From: Acidobacteriota bacterium
Lineage (GTDB): Bacteria; Actinomycetota; Acidimicrobiia; Spongiisociales; UBA5794
DNA length: 45,694 nt
Reading direction: 5' to 3'
Assembly (NCBI GenBank): GCA_022562055.1
Contig: JADFQA010000027.1
Coordinates: 1 to 45,694, forward strand
The notes below the pieces were generated by a model that searched no databases, was not told the origin of the DNA, and was given only the letters and a program-made list of their open reading frames with translations. Shown piece after piece: positions 10,623 through 19,792 of this stretch (the first letter of the stretch is position 1; every line of letters begins with the position of its first letter). The translations under genes and the position numbers were made by a program.

Positions 10623-10732
10623 CACGTCATCAACGCGGGAATTGTACCAGTGATGTCAGAACCGTTCCAGTGTTCGTGCGCAGTAACACCCTGCAGCCGC
10701 GCGGCCCACCCTTGCGACGCCGACGAATCGGT

Positions 10733-11365
10733 TCAGACCGTCCCGCCATACTTCTGCGCGTACAGTCTTGCCGCCGAGCCGACCCAGTCATCGCGTTCGA
10801 TGCGCCCACGAAAAGCGTCAAGCGCGTCGTCTAGCTGCGAGACATCGTCCGCAGTCAGCGCCGCGATCTGTTGGAAGCTAGAGAACCCCATCTTGCGGAG
10901 AATGCCGTCCATCTTGGGGCCAACTCCATGAATGTGCTGCAGGTTGTCTTCAACGGATATCTCGCCCGCCGTGCGTCTGGCGATTTCGGCCACCCTTGCA
11001 CGAGCGTTCTCTTCGTAGGAATTGAGTTCGACAATTGGAGGCACGATGTCGGGCACACTATCCACACGTGAGAACAGTGTCGGCACTCCGCCATCGGCAT
11101 CGATGGCCTTATTGGTCAGATCGATGGTGAGATCTGAACGGACGGTATCGTACCGCTCAACGAGGGCAGCGTGGTCCGAAACAAGCCGCTCGTGCTCTGC
11201 GCGCAGTTCGGTGAGCCGGACCTCGGCGAGCGTTGCCCGCCGCGCCGCGTCGATCATGTCTTCGTTCGAGCGCTCAGCTTCTACAGCGAAAAAAGCGCGT
11301 GCGAGAAACCATGCGGCGACCGCGCCAACCAGCGCTGCACCAATCAATATTGCTAACGACCCCAC
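10733..11365 (-). CDS. Membrane-anchored helix-hairpin-helix protein
   Basis: A 210-residue protein of three parts. Residues 1-27 form one membrane segment (LAILIGAALVGAVAAWFLARAFF). Residues about 30-90 are charged and heptad-like, a probable coiled coil. The C-terminal 70 residues (NLQHIHGVGPKMDGILRKMG through DDWVGSAARLYAQ) form a helix-hairpin-helix fold like that found in FEN1-like or NuoE-associated small proteins. The GTG at 11365 follows AGGA by a good distance; the ATG two bases upstream is out of frame. The fold is a DNA- or protein-binding module, not proof of nuclease activity. It is transcribed divergently from dnaK. The function is unknown. Confidence 0.8.
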   Translation of the reverse strand: MGSLAILIGAALVGAVAAWFLARAFFAVEAERSNEDMIDAARRATLAEVRLTELRAEHERLVSDHAALVERYDTVRSDLTIDLTNKAIDADGGVPTLFSRVDSVPDIVPPIVELNSYEENARARVAEIARRTAGEISVEDNLQHIHGVGPKMDGILRKMGFSSFQQIAALTADDVSQLDDALDAFRGRIERDDWVGSAARLYAQKYGGTV

Positions 11366-11453
11366 ATGTTCCTATTTCGCTCGGCTGGCGTCCGATCGAC
11401 GCTGACTGACTTAGTGTAGGTCGACTTCCGCCGATAAACCCAACAAGATGGAA

Positions 11454-11481
11454 TATGACAATGTGTGACTCAGGTTATACT
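11454..11481 (+). promoter_or_regulatory. Probable dnaK operon promoter
   Basis: TATGAC (11454-11459) and TATACT (11476-11481) are separated by 16 bases, about 60 bases before the dnaK start, in a short AT-rich stretch. Downstream, CACTTAGA (11491-11498) also occurs upstream of clpB. A perfect HAIR operator for HspR (CTTGAGT-N7-ACTCAAG) is not present; GACTCAGG nearby resembles only one half-site. This is a prediction from sequence alone. Confidence 0.4.
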
Positions 11482-11542
11482 ATTGAAATACACTTAGACA
11501 ATCACAACATCTGACGAAGACACGTTCGGCAGGAGGATACTC

Positions 11543-13432
11543 ATGGGACAAGCAGTCGGAATCGACCTCGGAACCACAAACAGCGTCATCGCGGTGCTTG
11601 AGGGCGGCAAGCCAAAGATCATTGCGAACGCCGAAGGACACCGCACAACACCGTCGGTAGTGGCATTCGCCAAGAACGGCGATGTCCTCGTCGGTGACCA
11701 GGCCAAACGTCAAGCCATCACCAATCCAGACCGCACGATCCGTTCGGTGAAACGCCAAATGGGCGAGGATTGGTCTGCGAAAATCGATGGCAAGGACTAC
11801 AGCGCACAAGAAATCTCAGCCCGCATTCTGCAGAAACTGAAGCGCGACGCCGAGAAGTTCCTCGGTAACACGGTCACCGAGGCAGTGATCACCGTGCCCG
11901 CCTACTTTGGTGACGCGCAGCGGCAAGCGACGAAAGAAGCCGGCCAAATCGCCGGCCTCGAAGTTCTTCGTGTCGTCAACGAACCCACCGCTGCTGCGCT
12001 GGCGTACGGCATGGACAAGGATAACGACCATCAGATCCTCATTTTCGACCTGGGTGGCGGCACGTTCGACGTGTCGATACTCGAAATCGGTGAGGGTGTT
12101 TTCGAGGTGAAAGCAACGTCCGGTGACACGGACCTCGGCGGCGACGACTGGGACCAGGCTGTCATGGATTGGCTCATCACTGGGTTCAAGAACGACCACG
12201 GTGTCGACCTCGGCGCAGATCCAATGGCACTCACCCGTGTGAAGGAGGCGGCGGAGAAAGCAAAAATCGAACTGTCGTCGGTTACCGAAACCGAGATAAA
12301 CCTACCGTTCATCACCGCAACCGCCGACGGTCCGATCCATCTCCTCAAAAGCTTGACCAGGACCGAGTTCGAGCGGATGACTGAGTCCCTCGTCGAGAGA
12401 ACACGCAAACCATTCGACCAAGCGGTGAAGGACTCGGGTGTGGCTCTTAAGGACATTGCCCACGTCATCCTCGTCGGCGGGTCCACTCGAATCCCGGCAG
12501 TTCAGGCGTTTGTCGAACAACTCTCGGGCAAGGAAGCTCACCAAGGTGTGAACCCGGATGAGGTAGTCGCTCTCGGTGCCGCGATCCAGGCCGGTGTGCT
12601 CAAGGGCGACGTCAGCGGCATCCTGCTGCTCGACGTGACACCTCTTTCTCTCGGTGTCGAAACCGAGGGCGGGGTTACAAACGTCATGATCGAGCGCAAC
12701 ACGACCATTCCCACCAGACGCGCCGAGATCTACACGACAGCGGCTGACAATCAGTCCGAGGTAGAGATCCACGTGCTCCAGGGTGAACGTTCGATGGCAA
12801 CGGACAACAGCTCGCTAGGCCGGTTCAAGCTGATGGGGATCGTCTCTGCCCCCCGTGGTGTTCCGCAGATCGAGGTCACGTTCGATATCGATGCGAATGG
12901 CATCGTGTCGGTGTCAGCAAAGGATCTCGGCACAGGCAAGAGCCAGTCCGTAACGATCACTGGTGGCACGGCGCTGAGCAAGGACGAAATCGAGGAGATG
13001 ATCGAGGATGCTGAAGCGCACGCGAACGAGGATAAGGAGCGGCGCGAGGCCGCGGAAGTCCGCAACCAAGCAGATCAGCTTTCGCACAACATTGGAAAGC
13101 AGCTGGAAGAGCATGGCGACAAGTTGAGCGACGACGAGCGCGCCCCGATAGACGAGGCGCTCGAAGGACTCAAAACCTTGCTCGCCAGCGACGACCCATC
13201 GACTGAAGACCTGAAGTCTGCCACCGAGACCTTGGCTACATCTAGCCAAATCCTTGGACAGAAAATCTATGAGGCTTCGCAGGCAGATGCAGAGAGCGAC
13301 GCCACAGACACATCCGATGATGACGGCGTTGTTGAGGCAGAGGTCGTTGACGACGATGGGGCCGCCGATGACGTGGTCGAGGCAAATGCAGACGATTCAG
13401 ACGACGAAGCGGGAGACGAGGGCTCATCGTGA
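11543..13432 (+). CDS. dnaK: Molecular chaperone DnaK (Hsp70)
   Basis: A 629-residue Hsp70. The N-terminal ATPase domain shows [41 protein letters not shown] and [13 protein letters not shown]; the substrate-binding domain begins near [14 protein letters not shown]. It binds exposed hydrophobic segments of unfolded proteins in an ATP-driven cycle with GrpE and DnaJ, both encoded just downstream. The start follows AGGAGG (11531-11536). The C-terminal tail of about 45 residues is unusually rich in Asp and Glu ([19 protein letters not shown] and more). The stop overlaps the GTG of grpE. Regulation by the HspR repressor encoded at the end of the operon is expected. Confidence 0.98.
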   Translation: MGQAVGIDLGTTNSVIAVLEGGKPKIIANAEGHRTTPSVVAFAKNGDVLVGDQAKRQAITNPDRTIRSVKRQMGEDWSAKIDGKDYSAQEISARILQKLKRDAEKFLGNTVTEAVITVPAYFGDAQRQATKEAGQIAGLEVLRVVNEPTAAALAYGMDKDNDHQILIFDLGGGTFDVSILEIGEGVFEVKATSGDTDLGGDDWDQAVMDWLITGFKNDHGVDLGADPMALTRVKEAAEKAKIELSSVTETEINLPFITATADGPIHLLKSLTRTEFERMTESLVERTRKPFDQAVKDSGVALKDIAHVILVGGSTRIPAVQAFVEQLSGKEAHQGVNPDEVVALGAAIQAGVLKGDVSGILLLDVTPLSLGVETEGGVTNVMIERNTTIPTRRAEIYTTAADNQSEVEIHVLQGERSMATDNSSLGRFKLMGIVSAPRGVPQIEVTFDIDANGIVSVSAKDLGTGKSQSVTITGGTALSKDEIEEMIEDAEAHANEDKERREAAEVRNQADQLSHNIGKQLEEHGDKLSDDERAPIDEALEGLKTLLASDDPSTEDLKSATETLATSSQILGQKIYEASQADAESDATDTSDDDGVVEAEVVDDDGAADDVVEANADDSDDEAGDEGSS

Positions 13433-14112
13433 GCAAAGGCACTCCCCCATCTGATGGTGCGGAGAATGTTTCCGCACCATCAGACCCTCCCGTTGTTGAG
13501 GTCGAGATCGTCGAAGCAGATCCCGGTACACAAGAGCCGGCAGCCAGCCACGAATCTGAGCTACCGCCGCAAGAGGGTGTCAGTTTTGTCGAAGAGGTCG
13601 GTGACGGCGGAGGTTTTGATTGGCCGGCCGACCCAGACGAGGCGTTCACCGCCGCGCTCGAACAACTCCGCGCAAGCCGCGAGGAGGCCGTCGATCTACG
13701 AGACAAGCTTCAGCGGATGACGGCGGACTTCGACAACTACCGCAAACGAGTCGAGCGAGACCAGTTCGACATGATTCGCAGGGCTGGAGAGCGAGTCATT
13801 GTGCAGCTCCTCCCGACACTCGACGCCTTCGATGCCGCACTCGCGTTTTCTCCCACGACGGATGGCGAGAAAAAGCTCCTCAAGGGCCTGGCGAGCACCC
13901 ACTCACAGCTCATGGATATGTTGAGCAAGGAAGGGCTTGAGACTACACCTGGCGCCGGCGTGGAGTTCGATCCGAAAATCCACGAAGCGGTGGCGGGCCC
14001 CGCCGACGGATCCGATGACCTGACAGTCTCACAAGAACTACGACGGGGTTACACGTTGCACGACAGAGTCGTCCGCCCGGCGCTGGTCGCGGTGGACAAA
14101 ACGCCCAGTTAG
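13429..14112 (+). CDS. grpE: Nucleotide exchange factor GrpE
   Basis: A 227-residue protein with the GrpE core. An acidic disordered N-terminus of about 80 residues precedes a coiled coil ([28 protein letters not shown]) and the C-terminal beta domain ([39 protein letters not shown]). It releases ADP from DnaK and acts as a thermosensor in studied bacteria. The GTG start overlaps the dnaK stop by four bases, indicating translational coupling and matched amounts of the two proteins. Confidence 0.96.
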   Translation: MSKGTPPSDGAENVSAPSDPPVVEVEIVEADPGTQEPAASHESELPPQEGVSFVEEVGDGGGFDWPADPDEAFTAALEQLRASREEAVDLRDKLQRMTADFDNYRKRVERDQFDMIRRAGERVIVQLLPTLDAFDAALAFSPTTDGEKKLLKGLASTHSQLMDMLSKEGLETTPGAGVEFDPKIHEAVAGPADGSDDLTVSQELRRGYTLHDRVVRPALVAVDKTPS

Positions 14113-14136
14113 TCAGAGCAAACGGATGGTGAAGTG

Positions 14137-15051
14137 ATGCGCAAGGAATGGATCGGAACGGACTACTACTCCGTGCTCGGCGTTTCTCGCGACGCGTCCG
14201 CCAAGAGCATCAAGAAGGCGTATCGCAAACTCGCCCAAGAACTCCACCCAGATACCAATACCGGCGACAGCGCAGCGGAGTCCCGTTTTAAGGAAGTATC
14301 CGAAGCGTACGACGTGATCGGCGACAATAAGAAGCGGCCCGAATACGACAAACTCCAAAGGCTCGGGCCGATGGGTGGTGGATTCGCCGGCCGCGGCCGC
14401 TCGGGTAGCGTCACATTCGAAGATCTGTACCAGAGCACGGGCGCCGGCAGCGCGTCGTTTGACATGCTCGGTGGTCTTGGTGATCTCTTTGGCGGCAGCA
14501 GACCACGGAACCGCCCCGGTCATGACATCAGTACGTCGCTGGCCATCAGCTTTCACGAGGGCATATCTGGGACGACAAAACAGATCAGCATCGACGGCGA
14601 GAAGATCAGGGTGCGGTTCCCAAAGGGCACGGTCGACGGCGCCAAGCTGCGCTTGCGGGGCAAGGGTGGCTACGGGTCGTCACCATCGAGTCCGCGAGGT
14701 GATCTCTACGTCGACGTACAGGTTGGATCGCACCCGATCTTTGACCGGCATGGGATCGACCTTCTGGTGGACGCCCCAATTACTTTTGTTGAGGCGACTC
14801 TTGGCGCAAATATCACCGTACCGACCCTTGACGGCAAGGTGACGTTGAAGATCCCGCCTGCAACGCAGACAGGGAAGATCTTTAGTGTCAAGGGACGCGG
14901 GGTGATCCCCGAAAAGGGCGATCCCGGGAACCTGTTGGTGACTGTCAACGTTGTGATCCCGGCCGACGTGACAGCAGAACAGCAGGCGCTGCTCAAGAAA
15001 TTCGCAGACAACAACGATGGCCCCGGCCCTCGCGAACACCTGGGAGTATGA
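14137..15051 (+). CDS. dnaJ: DnaJ-family co-chaperone without zinc finger
   Basis: A 304-residue type II (CbpA-like) J-protein. The J domain (residues about 9-73) has the essential HPD in ELHPDTNTGDS; a Gly/Phe-rich linker (GPMGGGFAGRGRSG) follows, then two C-terminal beta domains ending near VIPADVTAEQQALLKKFAD. The four CxxCxGxG repeats of classic DnaJ are absent. It stimulates the DnaK ATPase and delivers substrates. The ATG at 14137 is chosen; a GTG directly before it (14134) is an alternative. The hspR start follows one base after its stop. A second, zinc-finger DnaJ is probably encoded elsewhere, as is common in actinobacteria. Confidence 0.92.
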   Translation: MRKEWIGTDYYSVLGVSRDASAKSIKKAYRKLAQELHPDTNTGDSAAESRFKEVSEAYDVIGDNKKRPEYDKLQRLGPMGGGFAGRGRSGSVTFEDLYQSTGAGSASFDMLGGLGDLFGGSRPRNRPGHDISTSLAISFHEGISGTTKQISIDGEKIRVRFPKGTVDGAKLRLRGKGGYGSSPSSPRGDLYVDVQVGSHPIFDRHGIDLLVDAPITFVEATLGANITVPTLDGKVTLKIPPATQTGKIFSVKGRGVIPEKGDPGNLLVTVNVVIPADVTAEQQALLKKFADNNDGPGPREHLGV

Positions 15052-15052
15052 C

Positions 15053-15439
15053 ATGAACGAACGAGCACAGGCCGTCTACATCATCTCGGTTGCCGCGGAG
15101 CTCGCTGGCGTGCACCCCCAGACGCTACGCATCTACGAACGCAAGGGACTGATTGAGCCGTACCGTACCCCCGGCGGTACCCGGCGCTACTCGAACGAAG
15201 ACATCGAGCGGCTGGCGCTCATCCAAGAACTCACCAGCGTTGGGGTCAACCTCGAAGGAGTGCGGCGAGTTCTTGCCCTGCGCGAGGACAACAAACGTCT
15301 ACGGAGCCAGGTGGACAGGCTGCGACGACTCCTCGGCGACGCCGATCTACGAGCAAGCGGACGGACTGGGGCTGTCGTACACACGGTCGCGATACGCACT
15401 CTGCGGCGTCTTCCAGGGTCGCCCGAAGAGCTTTCCTAA
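15053..15439 (+). CDS. hspR: Heat-shock repressor HspR (MerR family)
   Basis: A 128-residue MerR-type regulator. The winged helix-turn-helix is seen at ISVAAELAGVHPQTLRIYERKGLIEPYRTPGG, with RRYSNEDIERL and LTSVGVNLEGV as the usual second part, and a short coiled coil (REDNKRLRSQVDRLRRLLGD) follows. In Streptomyces and mycobacteria HspR binds HAIR operators upstream of dnaK and clpB, with DnaK as co-repressor. It is the last gene of the dnaK operon, one base after dnaJ, which is the classic actinobacterial autoregulatory arrangement. GGGAG lies just before the start. Confidence 0.95.
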   Translation: MNERAQAVYIISVAAELAGVHPQTLRIYERKGLIEPYRTPGGTRRYSNEDIERLALIQELTSVGVNLEGVRRVLALREDNKRLRSQVDRLRRLLGDADLRASGRTGAVVHTVAIRTLRRLPGSPEELS

Positions 15440-15555
15440 ACGATTCGTCGGCATCCGGCTGGAAACGCGCGCACGATAAGGCGTACAATCAGCTCCGATT
15501 CGGGCGAGCGCCCGCCAATGGACGCAGGCTATGAATGTTTAGGAGATATAGGCTT

Positions 15556-16806
15556 ATGAAAAAGACAAGACTTTTCGGTCTCGCGGTCGGTTTCGCACTG
15601 ATAGCCGCTGCATGCGGCGGTGGGGTCGATTTCGACGCTGGAGTTCTCGGGGCCGTTGAGGTAGGACCTGATGAACAAATCCAGATCCGTTCGCTCCAGG
15701 CCATCACAGGAGATGTTGCCTTTCTCGGTATTCCAAACCAGCGAGGTACCGAGCTAGCGATCACCGACTTCGGCGACATAGAGGGGCACAGTGTCACAAT
15801 CGGCACCGGTCTCGATGACCTCTGCAACGCAGAGGGCGGACAGGCCGCCGCACAGACGATCACTGCCGATGACAAGGTCGTCGGAGTAATCGGTACGTCC
15901 TGTTCGGGAGCGGCCGCCGCGGCTTCACCGCTTATCAGCGACGCCGGCTTGGTGATGATTTCACCATCGAACACGTCGCCGAGCTTGACGTCAGACCTGA
16001 AGGGCAACGCCGGCAAGGACTACCGCCCTGGGTACTACCGGACCGCACACAACGACTTGTTCCAAGGTCAAGCAGTTGCGGAGTTTGCGTACAACGATCT
16101 CGGCATGCGCAAGGCCGCAGCGATCCACGACGGTGACCCATACACCGACGGCTTAGCGACGGCGTTCTCGGACGCGTTCCAGAAGCTCGGCGGTGAGATG
16201 GTCGTCTACACATCCGTCAACAAGGGTGACACCGACATGAGCGCAGTGCTCACCGAAGTCGCCGCGGGCTCGCCCGATATGTTGTTCTTCCCGATATTCC
16301 CGGCTGAAGGAATCCCCATTGCCCAACAGGTCGGTGGCGTCCCCGGTCTTGAGAACATCACCCTGATCGTGGCCGACGGGCTACTTGTCGACAACTTCAT
16401 GGAGATCCCTGAAGCGAGTGGCATTTACTACTCCGGGCCTGACTTGAACTTCGGCAACAACACGTCGCCGACCGGCACCAACGCCGAGTCGTTCCTGGCG
16501 GCGTACGAGGCTGCATACGGCGAGGCCCCGACGGCGCCTTTCTGGGCGCATTCCTACGATGCGACGATCATGCTGCTGACAGCGATTAAGAAAATCGCTG
16601 TGGTCGATGGCGACACTATCTTCATCGACCGCCAGCTTCTGCGTGACGAACTGGACAAGACGTCCGGCTTCTCGGGCATCATTGGGACTATCACGTGCGA
16701 CGACTTCGGTGACTGTGGTGCTCAGCGCATTGCAATCATCTTGAACAACTCGCCAAACGACCTGGACGCGGCGAAGGCAAACGTCGTGTTCACGTTCTCT
16801 CCCTGA
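15556..16806 (+). CDS. Branched-chain amino-acid-type ABC substrate-binding lipoprotein
   Basis: A 416-residue periplasmic-binding protein of the Leu/Ile/Val (type I) class. The start at 15556 follows AGGAG (15541-15545); the first 23 residues are a lipoprotein signal ending LIAAAC, so it should be anchored to the membrane by Lgt (also encoded in this window). The family pattern is clear: SLQAITGDVAFLGIPNQRGTE at the N-lobe and VVGVIGTSCSGAAAAASPLI around the ligand. The ligand may be branched-chain amino acids, amides or another small molecule; it cannot be read from sequence. It heads a complete importer operon (permeases and two ATPases follow after a hairpin at 16831-16860). Confidence 0.93.
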   Translation: MKKTRLFGLAVGFALIAAACGGGVDFDAGVLGAVEVGPDEQIQIRSLQAITGDVAFLGIPNQRGTELAITDFGDIEGHSVTIGTGLDDLCNAEGGQAAAQTITADDKVVGVIGTSCSGAAAAASPLISDAGLVMISPSNTSPSLTSDLKGNAGKDYRPGYYRTAHNDLFQGQAVAEFAYNDLGMRKAAAIHDGDPYTDGLATAFSDAFQKLGGEMVVYTSVNKGDTDMSAVLTEVAAGSPDMLFFPIFPAEGIPIAQQVGGVPGLENITLIVADGLLVDNFMEIPEASGIYYSGPDLNFGNNTSPTGTNAESFLAAYEAAYGEAPTAPFWAHSYDATIMLLTAIKKIAVVDGDTIFIDRQLLRDELDKTSGFSGIIGTITCDDFGDCGAQRIAIILNNSPNDLDAAKANVVFTFSP

Positions 16807-16830
16807 ACGACACTCATAAGTGAGCAGTAG

Positions 16831-16860
16831 GTGTGGCGCCGCCGAAAGGTGGCGCCACAC
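16831..16860 (+). terminator. Intercistronic stem-loop between binding-protein and permease genes
   Basis: GTGTGGCGCCGCC pairs with GGTGGCGCCACAC (13 bp, one G-T pair) around a GAAA loop, a GNRA tetraloop. It begins 24 bases after the binding-protein stop. Only a weak T-containing stretch (TTGG) follows, so it is more likely a partial terminator or an RNA-stabilising hairpin that keeps the upstream message abundant than a full stop signal. Confidence 0.75.
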
Positions 16861-16886
16861 TTGGTTCACGGGAAAGGCAGCACGGA

Positions 16887-17990
16887 GTGGTCTCCGCGAC
16901 AAAAACCAAAAAGACAATCACACAATTCCGCGACGGTTGGGTCGACGGATTTCTGTTGTTTATTCGTGTTGCGGCGCTCGTTGTCATCAGCATCGGAGCC
17001 ATCCGGTCGATAGCCATGACCATCAACGGCGACGGGACGACGATCGAAGCGTGGACCAACCTCGCCATTGCGGGTGTCGCCCAGGGTTCGATGTACGGCA
17101 TGCTCGCGCTTGGCTACTCCATGGTCTACGGCGTGCTCGGTTTCATCAACTTTGCCCACGGGGAGGTGTTCATGGGTGGTGCCATGGTCTCATTCTTTGC
17201 TGCCCAGAACCTGTTCGAACGCGGGGTCTGGGAGAGCAATTTTGCGCTGTCTCTCACCATCGTGCTGGTCGTGGCGGTGCTGACATCGACGCTGATAGCG
17301 GTCATTGTGGAGCGGGTTGCGTACCGGCCGCTGCGGAACGCACCCAGAATCATCCCGCTAATTACATCGATCGGGATCTCCTTTTTCATCCAATACACCT
17401 TTGCCGGTCTCTTTGGCGAAGGCATCAAGAACTATCCCCCACCCCCTAGCTACCTCCGGGATAAAGTCGACCTCTTTGGCGTTCTCCCCATTGAGGGGAC
17501 GAAGATCCTTGTGATAGTCGTCACGACCGTATCGATGCTTGGGCTGTACTACTACGTGCAGAAAACCAAAGCCGGCCGATCTATGCGGGCGGTGGCCGAG
17601 GACAGAGAGATCGCCGCGCTGATGGGAATCAACGTCGATCGAACAATCGTGTCGACCTTTGCAGTGGGCGGGGCAATGGCCGGCGTAGCTGGCATCCTGT
17701 GGGCACTACTGTTTCGTAGCATTTCGTTTATCACCGGTTTTCTACCGGGGATCAAGGCGTTCACCGCGGCAGTGCTTGGCGGGATCGGCAATCTTGCTGG
17801 TGCCATGGTGGGCGGCCTCGTTCTTGGTTTGCTCGAGAGCGTCGGGACGATTCTTATACTCGGCGGCTGGGGAATACCGGGCGCCGGCAACTTGAAAGAT
17901 GTCATCGCGTTTAGTGCTCTGGTGCTCGTCCTCATCTTTAGACCCCGCGGCCTGTTTGGGGAACGCTTGACACACGAGGATCGTCCATGA
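16887..17990 (+). CDS. livH: Branched-chain amino-acid-type ABC permease (LivH family)
   Basis: A 367-residue inner-membrane permease of the LivH type with about eight membrane segments. Characteristic blocks are AGVAQGSMYGMLALGYSMVYGVLGFINFAHGEVFMGGA, RSMRAVAEDREIAALMGINVDRT (the coupling-helix region contacting the ATPases) and GIKAFTAAVLGGIGNLAGAMVGG. The GTG at 16887 is chosen because GGAAAGG lies about 9 bases upstream; an earlier in-frame ATG would put the N-terminus inside the intercistronic hairpin. The stop overlaps the start of the second permease (ATGA). It forms a heterodimeric pore with the downstream LivM-type protein. Confidence 0.93.
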   Translation: MVSATKTKKTITQFRDGWVDGFLLFIRVAALVVISIGAIRSIAMTINGDGTTIEAWTNLAIAGVAQGSMYGMLALGYSMVYGVLGFINFAHGEVFMGGAMVSFFAAQNLFERGVWESNFALSLTIVLVVAVLTSTLIAVIVERVAYRPLRNAPRIIPLITSIGISFFIQYTFAGLFGEGIKNYPPPPSYLRDKVDLFGVLPIEGTKILVIVVTTVSMLGLYYYVQKTKAGRSMRAVAEDREIAALMGINVDRTIVSTFAVGGAMAGVAGILWALLFRSISFITGFLPGIKAFTAAVLGGIGNLAGAMVGGLVLGLLESVGTILILGGWGIPGAGNLKDVIAFSALVLVLIFRPRGLFGERLTHEDRP

Positions 17991-19792
17991 CCGCGCTAGC
18001 GGCAGGACGCCGTAGGTCAGTTGCGGATTTCGATATCAAGGAAGTGGTCGTACACGGCGCGCTTGCGGCGCTCGTGATTTCTTTCATTGCCGCCATCGGC
18101 ATGCTCGAAGAGCTCGACAACCGCATCCTCATCACACCGGTACTCAGCCTCGGCTACCTAACCATTGCGTGGGCGCCCTTCCTATTCGGGTACAGAGCGA
18201 GCCACGAGAAGACCATCGAGGGGGTTGAGCCACCAACCAAGGGTCTGCGAGACATCGTCGTCGGCGGTGTCGTCGGTTTGGTTGCCGGCCTCATCGTGTC
18301 AAGCTTTGGATGGCTCGCCCAAACCATGGATCTCACCGGCGTGTTCATCCACACCGGCGAGCGCATGCAGTCAGCGTTGTTGTTTGGAAAAAGTCCCGCC
18401 GTCGGATTTCTACTCATGGTTCTGTTCTCGGTGACACTCGGCGTCTTTGGTGGCGCACTCCACGTCATTCGTCCCCGCATACGCTCGCTCGTAGCCGTCT
18501 CGGTTGGGACGACGCTAGTTTTCGCTCTTTTCGAGGCGGATGTAAAGCAGCTGTTCAAGGGGTTGCGTATAGAGGGACTCGGAAAGATCGTATACGCCCC
18601 GGCCGGCGGCCTCACCGTGGTCACAGCAGTGGCCGTCACGGCAATCGTGGTGCTGATCAAGATCTACGGCAAGGGGCGAGGACCAACGGCGACGTACCAG
18701 CGGATCAAGAAACACCACAAGAACCTGACCCCAGAAATCAGGAAACGCAATAACTGGTTCTGGACTGCAGCGGGGATTGGTGCGTATCTGGTAATTCCGC
18801 AGATCCTTGGACGGTCCTTGAGCGAGACCGCGGTCAACATCGGGCTCTTCATCATCCTCGGCATCGGGCTCAACATCGTCGTTGGACAGGCCGGCATGCT
18901 TGATCTGGGTTACGTTGCGTTCTTTGCGGTTGGGGCGTACGGCATTGCGATGCTCACATCACCGTTCCGCCCGGCACAGTGGATCCCGCAACTCGACTTC
19001 TGGGTTGCGCTCCCGATCGTCATCATCGTGGCAGCGTTTGTCGGGATACTCGTCGGCACACCGGTTATCAGAATGCGTGGAGACTACCTCGCCATCGTAA
19101 CTCTCGGATTCGGAGAAATCACCCAAAAGTTGTTCCTCTCTGACTGGTGGAAGCCAGTGGTCGGCGGCGCTCAAGGCATCACAAATGTGCCGTCGGTAAC
19201 CATCGGTCCTATCGAATTCGCCGGGGCGAATTCGAAAATGGTGTTCTATCTCGTCGCGGTCCTGGTTGGCGGAACGTTCTTGGTCTCGCAACGTCTGGAA
19301 CACTCTCGGGTCGGTCGATCGTGGGCCGCATTGAGAGAAGATGAACAGATCGCAGAGGCGACAGGGATCAACACCGTCACATCGAAGTTGCTGGCGTTTT
19401 TGATCGGCGCGGTGATCGCAGCGCTCGCCGGTGCCTTATTCGCTGCGAAAGTCGGCTCTGTGTTCCCGTCAAGCTTCAAGCTCTTGGTGTCCCTCATCAT
19501 CCTCGTCGTCATAATCGTCGGCGGCCTAGGAAGCTTGCGTGGCGTTGCGATCGGGTCAGTTGTGCTTATCGGTCTGCTTGGCGGCCCAACGCTGCCCGGC
19601 CTCCTGAGAGAATTCGGTCGATTCAAGCTGCTAATTTATGGAATCATCCTCATCTACATGATGCTCAAGAGACCCGAGGGGCTGTTGCCAAATGTGACGC
19701 GCGCGCGAGAACTCCACCACGACGAGCTGAAACAAGACGACTGGCTCAACAAGGTCTCAGACGTGGACGGCGAGTCGGGGGTGACGGCGTAG
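17987..19792 (+). CDS. livM: Branched-chain amino-acid-type ABC permease (LivM family) with long N-terminal membrane extension
   Basis: A 601-residue protein. The C-terminal part, from about residue 280, is a standard LivM permease (GIGLNIVVGQAGMLDLGYVAFF, RMRGDYLAIVTLGFGEI, SWAALREDEQIAEATGINT as coupling helix, IIVGGLGSLRGVAIGSV). The first 255 or so residues are extra: at least six further hydrophobic segments (about 20-40, 46-68, 90-110, 136-161, 166-183, 207-227), followed by a basic loop. Typical LivM proteins are about half this length or somewhat more. The start overlaps the livH stop and the stop overlaps the next start (TAGTG), so the operon is tightly coupled. The function of the extension is unknown. 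Confidence 0.92.
   Translation: MTALAAGRRRSVADFDIKEVVVHGALAALVISFIAAIGMLEELDNRILITPVLSLGYLTIAWAPFLFGYRASHEKTIEGVEPPTKGLRDIVVGGVVGLVAGLIVSSFGWLAQTMDLTGVFIHTGERMQSALLFGKSPAVGFLLMVLFSVTLGVFGGALHVIRPRIRSLVAVSVGTTLVFALFEADVKQLFKGLRIEGLGKIVYAPAGGLTVVTAVAVTAIVVLIKIYGKGRGPTATYQRIKKHHKNLTPEIRKRNNWFWTAAGIGAYLVIPQILGRSLSETAVNIGLFIILGIGLNIVVGQAGMLDLGYVAFFAVGAYGIAMLTSPFRPAQWIPQLDFWVALPIVIIVAAFVGILVGTPVIRMRGDYLAIVTLGFGEITQKLFLSDWWKPVVGGAQGITNVPSVTIGPIEFAGANSKMVFYLVAVLVGGTFLVSQRLEHSRVGRSWAALREDEQIAEATGINTVTSKLLAFLIGAVIAALAGALFAAKVGSVFPSSFKLLVSLIILVVIIVGGLGSLRGVAIGSVVLIGLLGGPTLPGLLREFGRFKLLIYGIILIYMMLKRPEGLLPNVTRARELHHDELKQDDWLNKVSDVDGESGVTA

Noticed and set aside
16833-16886. Upstream ATG as the start of the LivH-type permease
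   Set aside because: The added residues would be encoded by the stem-loop itself and lack a ribosome site; GTG 16887 has one.
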